Of a stretch of DNA of 64,000 nt, positions 55,174-64,000 are shown piece by piece (positions within the stretch are counted from its first letter, which is position 1; each line of letters opens with the position of its first letter). The notes beneath the pieces were generated by a model. That model did no database searches, was not told the origin of the DNA, and was given only the letters and a program-made list of their open reading frames with translations. A program made the translations under genes and the position numbers. The DNA is from Fodinisporobacter ferrooxydans (lineage in GTDB: Bacteria; Bacillota; Bacilli; Tumebacillales; MYW30-H2). The DNA lies in the NCBI RefSeq assembly GCF_022818495.1, contig NZ_CP089291.1, positions 1,458,501-1,522,500 of the forward strand, read 5' to 3'.

Positions 55174-55470
55174 ATGAAAAAGATGTTTCTTACGTTTTTA
55201 CTTGGAGGAGTGCTAATTGGAGGAGTTTCTTATCAGGCGTTTGCATCAACCCAGGCATCTCCGGCTCCCTCAACGCCTCCAGGATATGGGTATGGTCAAA
55301 TGATGAACGGTACTTCCAATGATTACAATCAAATGACGAATGCCATGGGAAATTACCTGAACAGTAAGGATGGCAAACAAATGGTGCAAGCTTGTACGAA
55401 CTATATGGAACAGTATAAGGGAGGCAATCCATCGACTACACCGAAAACTTCATCCTATCATTTGCAGTAA
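55174..55470 (+). CDS. Small secreted protein, unknown
   Basis: 98 residues from an ATG preceded by GAAAGGAGAG. The signal peptide KKMFLTFLLGGVLIGGVSY is followed by AFA-STQAS; the mature part is rich in Gly, Asn, Met and Pro (PPGYGYGQMMNG, NQMTNAMGNYLNS) with a single Cys. No recognisable domain. The terminator at 55478 follows closely. It lies just downstream of the duplicated segment. Confidence 0.7.
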   Translation: MKKMFLTFLLGGVLIGGVSYQAFASTQASPAPSTPPGYGYGQMMNGTSNDYNQMTNAMGNYLNSKDGKQMVQACTNYMEQYKGGNPSTTPKTSSYHLQ

Positions 55471-55477
55471 TGCGAAT

Positions 55478-55510
55478 AAAAAGGCCCGGATCAATCGATT
55501 CGGGTCTTTT
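55478..55510 (+). terminator. Terminator between convergent genes
   Basis: AAAAAGGCCCGGAT and ATTCGGGTCTTTT form a stem with a CAATCG loop and T-tract. Confidence 0.75.
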
Positions 55511-55520
55511 GCGATTATCG

Positions 55521-56600
55521 TCATTCTTGGATGGAATGGAGGGTGTCCGTAACACCGCGGATAAGACGAGACATGAGTTCCTCGACAGACGCAAGTTGGC
55601 TTAGTGAAGCTGCCTGTCCTGCCCATAATGACATATATTCCGTATTTTCCTGCCCGGCTGCTGCTTTCCGCATTTCTTTTGTAAGAGCATTTTGAATTGG
55701 GTAATGAGGAATCTTTTTGCCGTATGTATCCATCATCGTGATAAATTCGTTTTTAATACCACGAGCAGGTTTCCCGGAAAACGCCCGAGTAATCACAGTG
55801 CTGTCATCGGAACTTGTAAGAATGCGCTCTTTATATTTCGAATGAGCCCCACTCTCGAAACTGGACAAGAATGCAGTGCCCATTTGAACACCGGCAGCCC
55901 CAAGGGCGAGACTTGCCACAATGCCCCGGCCATCCATGATTCCCCCGGATGCAATTACAGGAAGCCGGACACGATCGGCGATTTGCGGGACAAGTGCCAT
56001 CGTACCCACGAGAGAAGACTCGAATGATTGGAGAAATGTTCCGCGATGACCTCCAGCTTCACTTCCTTGCGCCACAATGGCATCGACACCACGTTCTGCA
56101 AGCAAAAGGGCTTCTTTGACGGTGGTGGCAGTTCCTATAACCTTTGTCTGATTGGAATGCAGCGCTTCAATTGCAGCAGCGTCTGGAATCCCAAAAGTAA
56201 AACTGAAAACAGGTACGTTTTCCTCCAGGATGACAGAAAGTTGTTCCGCAAATGACTCTGCGTAAATTCCTGGCTTACGATTGGATGTGCTTTGAATCCC
56301 CAAACGGGTTTCAATACCTTTTAAATATTCCTGCATTTGGAAAATTACTTGCATGTCTTCTTCGTAAGCGCCTGGGACGAATAAATTGACTCCAAACGGT
56401 TGGTCCGTTCGCTCTCTGATATCTGCAATTGCTTTTCGCATCTGCTCAGGTGCCATATATCCGGCACCCAATGTGCCAAGACCTCCTGCGTTGGATACAG
56501 CAGCCACCAATTCTGGTGTGGTAGAACCGCCTGCCATGCCGGCCTGAATGATTGGATACTTGATGCCGAGCAATTCCGTCAATTTCGTATGAGGCCACAT
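55521..56600 (-). CDS. Nitronate monooxygenase / FMN-dependent 2-nitropropane dioxygenase-like
   Basis: A 359-residue TIM-barrel flavoprotein beginning MWPHTKLTELLGIKYPIIQAG after GGAGGGAATTT. FSFTFGIPDAAAIEAL, GVDAIVAQGSEAGGHRGTF (catalytic-type His region) and LPVIASGGIMDGRGI (phosphate-binding) match the NMO/FabK-like family. Such enzymes oxidise alkyl nitronates or act as quinone reductases or enoyl-ACP reductases. It is a single gene convergent with the small secreted protein. Confidence 0.88.
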   Translation of the reverse strand: MWPHTKLTELLGIKYPIIQAGMAGGSTTPELVAAVSNAGGLGTLGAGYMAPEQMRKAIADIRERTDQPFGVNLFVPGAYEEDMQVIFQMQEYLKGIETRLGIQSTSNRKPGIYAESFAEQLSVILEENVPVFSFTFGIPDAAAIEALHSNQTKVIGTATTVKEALLLAERGVDAIVAQGSEAGGHRGTFLQSFESSLVGTMALVPQIADRVRLPVIASGGIMDGRGIVASLALGAAGVQMGTAFLSSFESGAHSKYKERILTSSDDSTVITRAFSGKPARGIKNEFITMMDTYGKKIPHYPIQNALTKEMRKAAAGQENTEYMSLWAGQAASLSQLASVEELMSRLIRGVTDTLHSIQE

Positions 56601-56833
56601 AAAATTCCCTCCATTTCCGTTGCGTGTATATAGTATGAATTTTACTATTGCTGGAGTATCCTGTAAAACAGGAATCAATGGATGAAAACCATTACTTTAC
56701 ATGATCATCAGAACTATAGAATATTCACTTCTCTAGTCATAGATTTGTCATGGAAAGGACAAGTGCAATTGACAAAGGAAATGTGGTAAGGTTGAATTGT
56801 AGCGAAATGGACAGAGCAGGAGGGATTCTTTCG

Positions 56834-57184
56834 ATGACGAATCAAAATGAAAATCATACATTACCGCCAAAAACTTGCACCATTGACCGATTAATTACTC
56901 TTCAGGCCGATATTGAAAAAGTACTTGCAGGCAAGAAAACAGCGACACGACGGAACGGGAGATATGCAGACGTTGGTGAAGTCATGAAACTTGATAATCA
57001 ACAGTTTGTCGTTAACCGGGTCTATTCCCAATCCCTTGGTGAATTGACTGATGAGGATGCCCGGCGAGAAGGGTTTGTAAATTTGGAAGAATATAAGCAA
57101 TCCATTTTGTCCATCCATCCCGGAATGCCGTGGCTGCCGCACATGCGTGTCTGGGTTCACGAGTTCCATCCCATTCAGGATTAA
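56834..57184 (+). CDS. ASCH-domain protein
   Basis: A 116-residue protein with an ASCH/PUA-like pattern: LITLQADIEKVLAGKKTATRR (the conserved G-K-K-T-x-x-x-R turn) and MKLDNQQFVVNRVYSQSLGEL. The domain is found in RNA-linked or nucleotide-modifying proteins; the specific role is unknown. ATG 56834 is preceded by GGAGGGATT; the longer frame to 56750 lacks a ribosome site. The next gene starts 12 bp after its stop. Confidence 0.75.
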   Translation: MTNQNENHTLPPKTCTIDRLITLQADIEKVLAGKKTATRRNGRYADVGEVMKLDNQQFVVNRVYSQSLGELTDEDARREGFVNLEEYKQSILSIHPGMPWLPHMRVWVHEFHPIQD

Positions 57185-57196
57185 CTTGACAGTGTC

Positions 57197-57634
57197 ATGA
57201 ATCTATTACAATTGCTCCTTTATATTCATATCGGCAGTGTCATTTTGACAATTGGTCCATTTTTTGTGCTGATTCCACTCGTCAAAAAACTGCGTGCGGC
57301 AGAGTCCCAGGCACAAAAAGCGTATTTGGAGACGTTTTGGTTTACCGTTCGGTTGACCAAACATGCCGGGCATGTATTAGTCATATCTGGAATATTGCTG
57401 GTGATCGTCGGTTCATGGTCTTGGACGACATCTTGGATTGTACTGCCATTGATCCTTTTGCTAAGTTCGATATTTTTCCTGGCCCGGGCATTTTCGCCTA
57501 TTCTCCGTAAATTCGGCGAATCGGATTATGACAGGGGAAGCTTGGCACAGAAACTTACCCGTTCCATTTGGATTTACATCATTATTATGATGGCTGTATT
57601 ATGGTTTATGGTAACAAAGCCAGTACTGTGGTAA
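57197..57634 (+). CDS. DUF2269-like integral membrane protein
   Basis: A 145-residue, four-helix protein (LLLYIHIGSVILTIGPFFVL; LTKHAGHVLVISGILLVIVG; WIVLPLILLLSSIFFLARA; WIYIIIMMAVLWFMVTKP). His residues in helices 1 and 2 (YIHIG, TKHAGH) recall DUF2269/CopD-like proteins, which may bind heme or copper. It is co-transcribed with the ASCH gene by spacing. No experimental function is known to me. Confidence 0.7.
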   Translation: MNLLQLLLYIHIGSVILTIGPFFVLIPLVKKLRAAESQAQKAYLETFWFTVRLTKHAGHVLVISGILLVIVGSWSWTTSWIVLPLILLLSSIFFLARAFSPILRKFGESDYDRGSLAQKLTRSIWIYIIIMMAVLWFMVTKPVLW

Positions 57635-57637
57635 TCA

Positions 57638-57675
57638 ACTCCTGCCAACTTGCGTTTTTAAAAGTTGGTAGGAGT
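57638..57675 (+). terminator. Terminator-like hairpin
   Basis: ACTCCTGCCAACTT and AAAGTTGGTAGGAGT pair across a 9-nt loop just after the DUF2269 stop; only CTTGG follows. Confidence 0.65.
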
Positions 57676-57711
57676 CTTGGCTGTCTGAAGGGTGTATTCA
57701 ATTTGTTTTAT

Positions 57712-57852
57712 TTACTCAATAGACAAATTTAATTGATAATTCCCAAATCGAAGAATTTGATCGAGAATTGATGTTAACTCCTCATTTGTGCTCGCAAGTA
57801 TTTTTATCGAATAACAACCATGTCCGCTTACACGAAATGCCTCTACTATACA
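57712..57852 (-). pseudogene. Lrp/AsnC-family regulator remnant (C-terminal domain)
   Basis: A 46-residue minus-strand peptide, VEAFRVSGHGCYSIKILAST then EELTSILDQILRFGNYQLNL, matches the RAM/AsnC effector domain (V-x-x-x-x-V-x-G then a long helix and final strand). A TAA cuts the frame upstream, so the helix-turn-helix half is lost. Confidence 0.65.
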
Positions 57853-57933
57853 TTACTCATACTATTCTCATGCATCAGGCATATTTTACAATTCATAGCA
57901 TAGACATTTTGGTTTGAATTTAGATTTATAGAA

Positions 57934-58323
57934 ATGTTGAAAATGTGTTTCTGCAAATGCCGTAAAATTTCTCAACTCAATATTTCTTCCTTTGATTCTC
58001 TTTTCGAAGGATTTGAAGATATTTTGCAACCTCAAGATCAGGGAACATTGAAAAACGATTGCTTTACAAATACTGAGTGTGTGACTGAAGAAAATAACTG
58101 GGGTGGGATCAAAATCATTCGCACAGGTGGCAGACATGGCCGGGGTGAGATGGCGCAAAAAATGGGGCCTGTCTCTGGATTTGTTTTGCAGGCGGTAGAT
58201 GAACCAATATTATATATTGTTGGTGATACGATTTGGTGCCCGGAAGTGCAGAATGTTCTTGAAACACATCAGCCTGACGTAGCAATTGTAAATGCGGGTG
58301 CTGCTCAATTTTTGACCGGATAG
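57934..58323 (+). pseudogene. Metallo-beta-lactamase-fold hydrolase remnant
   Basis: The frame's second half reads TGGRHGRGEMAQKMGPVSGF, then EPILYIVGDTIWCPEVQNVL and PDVAIVNAGAAQFLTG, the C-terminal part of UlaG-like MBL-fold hydrolases (GDTIW holds a metal Asp). It stops where relatives continue with PITM. The first 45 codons are not family-like, and the HxHxDH half is missing. Both ends are therefore lost. Confidence 0.7.
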
Positions 58324-58425
58324 TTTAATTGTGCATACCAAATCTAAATCGTTACATGCTGTTGTATCGGGTTTGGGATGGCAGGATAAAAAATGCAGGT
58401 TCCACAAATTAATTGAAGGAAGTGG

Positions 58426-59298
58426 GTGATTTTACTGGCTACTGAGATACAAATGAAGGAAGTAAAAACTGCTTTGAATCGACAAAAAGGGGGATTTCTC
58501 AATACGTTCACACATACGCTTCAACCTTATACGGGCTGTACTTTCGGACAGAGAACATTACATGGGCAAGGATGTCCGTATTGCTATGTCAGAAAATTGC
58601 CCGTCGCATTATTTAAGGCTCGGGAATGGGGTTCCTGGTTGGATGCAAAAGTGAATGTTGCTGCAGTTTTGCGGAAGGAATTGCAAAACCATGAACGTAA
58701 AGGCACATTGAAGAACCTGCGAATCTTTATGAGCTCCGCTACAGATCCATATCAAGGAGCTGAAATAAACATGGAATTGACGAAAAGTTGCCTCGAGGCA
58801 TTTAAAGATTATCCACCAGGCTTACTAGTAGTACAGACACGTTCTCCTCTTATTATTCGCGACATTGCTCTTCTGAAAGAGTTGCGGGAACATGTGTGGG
58901 TTAGCGTAACGTTGGAGACGAATAACGATGATGTAAGAAAAAATATTACACCAACGTCTCCCACTGTGCACAGTAGATTAAATGCAATGAGAATTCTGCA
59001 TGAAGCAGGAATTCGTGTACAGGCAGCCGTTAGCCCCATGTTGCCAAATGATCCTATAGAATTTGCGGATATGTTAGATCAAGCCTGTTCTCGAGTTGTT
59101 GTCGATACATTATTCCACGGCGATGGCGCGAACGGGAAAAGGTCAGAATCACTAGGAATGAAGCACCTTTTCGAACAGTATGGATATCAAAGCTGGTATC
59201 ACCCGGAAGCACATGGTACCCTACTAGCAGTACTTCAACGAAAACTTGGAAATAGTCGCGTTGTTTTTAGTCAAGAGGGGTTTAATACAATCCATTAA
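58426..59298 (+). CDS. Radical SAM protein of the SPL (spore photoproduct lyase-like) family
   Basis: A 290-residue protein. FTHTLQPYTGC followed by GQGCPYCYVRK provides the three cysteines for the 4Fe-4S cluster. However, 11 residues separate the first Cys from the CxxC pair, where most radical SAM enzymes have three. Barrel strands include IFMSSATDPYQGAE, LLVVQTRSPLIIRD, VWVSVTLETNN and GIRVQAAVSPMLPNDP, as in SPL-like proteins. It starts at GTG 58426 or ATG 58453. The substrate is unknown; DNA repair is one option only. It stands alone before the rRNA operon. Confidence 0.8.
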   Translation: MILLATEIQMKEVKTALNRQKGGFLNTFTHTLQPYTGCTFGQRTLHGQGCPYCYVRKLPVALFKAREWGSWLDAKVNVAAVLRKELQNHERKGTLKNLRIFMSSATDPYQGAEINMELTKSCLEAFKDYPPGLLVVQTRSPLIIRDIALLKELREHVWVSVTLETNNDDVRKNITPTSPTVHSRLNAMRILHEAGIRVQAAVSPMLPNDPIEFADMLDQACSRVVVDTLFHGDGANGKRSESLGMKHLFEQYGYQSWYHPEAHGTLLAVLQRKLGNSRVVFSQEGFNTIH

Positions 59299-59781
59299 TA
59301 TTTCTTGATTTTTTTTACTTGCAAACTTGAATTAATGATTCTGTGACGATTAACGTGAATACATGATATAACGCAAGAAATGATGAGAAAATAACAAATA
59401 ACAGATGATTTTGTTGCTATTTGTTTTAAAATCAGTATTGAACTTCATGTTCGTATCATGGTAAGATAACACCTGTCGCTTCGAGAGCGGCGTTAAACAA
59501 ATAGACATTTTCGGTATTTAAAAGTTGCGAATAATTGATCGTAAAAAATACCAGTTGATTAAAATGTTGAAACGTGATAAATTATAAAACGTCGCTATTG
59601 CGAATCCCTCTTTGATAATAAAGAGTGGTGAAGTTCCTTGAAAACTAAACAAGTGCAGGGAGTTATTATGTAACTCCTGTCATTAGTCAGCAATGATTCT
59701 GACAGGGTCAAGTAATGAATAGGTAGCTCCGACAACCTTCGGTTGCGGAGTAAATTCACACGAAGTGCTGAAGCACTTAGT
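59299..59781 (+). other. rRNA operon leader region
   Basis: There is no protein gene between the radical SAM stop and 16S. It contains the 16S processing-stem half at 59633-59660, hairpins CAGGGAGTT...AACTCCTG (about 59656-59679) and GACAACCTTCGGTTG (about 59730-59745), and a GAAGTGCTGAAGCACTT palindrome just before 16S. Promoters probably lie near 59560-59600 (TTGATTAAAATG..., TAAATTATAAAA) but cannot be fixed with confidence. Confidence 0.5.
59633..59660 (+). ncRNA. 5' half of 16S rRNA processing stem
   Basis: GTTCCTTGAAAACTAAACAA followed by GTGCAGGG is complementary, with few mismatches, to 61388-61414 downstream of 16S. Together they form the long stem cut by RNase III-type enzymes when 16S is released. 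Confidence 0.75.
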
Positions 59782-61337
<1,556 letters not shown>

Positions 61338-61387
61338 AAGTCCCTTATGGGGATGCGAAAAAGAATGTTTGTGTTACACGAACATTG

Positions 61388-61414
61388 CCCTGCACTTGGT
61401 TAGTTTTGAGGGAA
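61388..61414 (+). ncRNA. 3' half of 16S rRNA processing stem
   Basis: CCCTGCACTTGGTTAGTTTT followed by GAGGGAA pairs with 59633-59660. Confidence 0.75.
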
Positions 61415-61691
61415 CCTCCCTCAAATGGAAACATCTGATGATTGCATCGCTGGATGCAGCGTATTAAGATGGATTTCCTGCTTCCGCAAGGAAGCGTGAA
61501 TATGGAATGGCTTTTTTATGTACTTTGTTCTTGATGTTCTTTGAAAACTGGATAGCGAATTCTATCGTATACAGGATGAATACAATGCGTGGTAACTGCG
61601 CAAGCAGTACACAATTTCATCAAATGTTTTACCCGAGCGCTTAACGATTTTTTGGTATGCATGTTTTATGCAGCACCAAACTGCGACTCGC

Positions 61692-61915
61692 TAGCGGCGA
61701 GAAGTGCTAGGAAGAGATTTCGTGAAGAAGTGAGCATAATGGAATTATGTGAACGATGAACGAAAGATCTGACAACGCAATTCGAAGCCGATAGATAGAG
61801 TGAAGTCGAATCAGAAGCGAGAAATGCAAGGAAGAGCGTTTGTGGAGGAGGGAGCGTACGAAGTGGGTACGTGACTGACGGAACAAACGATCTGACACAG
61901 CAGTTCGACGCTTAT
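61692..61915 (+). repeat. Imperfect tandem repeat in the rRNA spacer
   Basis: Two about 105-bp units share GCGAGAA-x-TGC-x-AGGAAGAG, then GTG-x-A-x-GA-x-G-x-GAGC, then GAACGAAAGATCTGACA or GAACAAACGATCTGACAC, then CA-x-TTCGA-x-GC. The first runs about 61692-61785, the second about 61809-61915. Each has its own internal short hairpin (ATAATGGAATTAT; GTACGAAGTGGGTAC). No protein frame is shared. Confidence 0.7.
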
Positions 61916-61928
61916 CATTCGACGAATA

Positions 61929-64000
<2,072 letters not shown>

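Overview
The window looks like chromosomal DNA of a low-to-moderate GC, Gram-positive, spore-former-type Bacillota (Bacillales). The evidence is AGGAGG-type ribosome binding sites, frequent TTG and GTG starts, Bacillus-like 16S and 23S rRNA sequence, a spore-photoproduct-lyase-like radical SAM protein, and DUF2512- and DUF2269-type membrane proteins. A G1 (glutamic) acid peptidase and the general style suggest an Alicyclobacillaceae-like, possibly acid-tolerant lineage. That placement is inference and needs a 16S search.

Layout. (1) 1-10.6 kb: a sodium:solute symporter gene split by an intact 3,569-bp four-gene transposon (7-bp target duplication), an N-acyl-D-amino-acid deacylase, a frameshifted zinc alcohol dehydrogenase, a complete IS1380-family element and an IS3 remnant. 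(2) 10.7-18 kb: a TetR-controlled cluster of aldo/keto reductases, a nucleotide-sugar-epimerase-like protein and an MFS pump. A second, partly deleted TetR/aldo-keto reductase module follows. (3) 18-30 kb: RluF, then three cyclic-di-GMP proteins. One GGDEF-EAL protein is overlapped by an alpha/beta hydrolase. An AcoR-type GAF-PAS-GGDEF-EAL protein overlaps a thiamine-diphosphate enzyme. An HD-GYP membrane protein closes the group. (4) 30-36 kb: a divergent FCD-regulated 2-hydroxyacid unit made of an MFS transporter, a regulator and GlcD/GlcF-like subunits, with two identical operators. (5) 36-39.3 kb: a compact operon of four small membrane proteins, including a b6-type diheme cytochrome b with no quinol-oxidising subunit IV or Rieske protein beside it. 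It is divergent from an atypical response regulator. (6) 39.6-53 kb: a complete IS4-family element, MITE-like repeats, oxidoreductases, IlvE, pirins, an extradiol-dioxygenase/HxlR pair, an azoreductase and a DoxX/pirin pair. (7) 53-55.1 kb: a G1 peptidase and a lipoprotein lying between two 222-bp direct repeats. (8) 55-59.3 kb: small secreted protein, flavin oxidoreductase, ASCH and membrane proteins, decayed AsnC and metallo-beta-lactamase genes, and the radical SAM protein. (9) 59.6-64 kb: an rRNA operon with complete 16S, a tRNA-less spacer containing a tandem repeat, and a partial 23S.

The strongest leads are the cytochrome-b operon with its pseudo-receiver regulator, the two operons that couple c-di-GMP turnover enzymes to a metabolic enzyme (one with a Cys nucleophile), the G1-peptidase insertion bounded by a large duplication, the precise transposon with two accessory genes of unknown role, and a 140-bp dispersed repeat. 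All functions are read from sequence motifs. No database search was possible.
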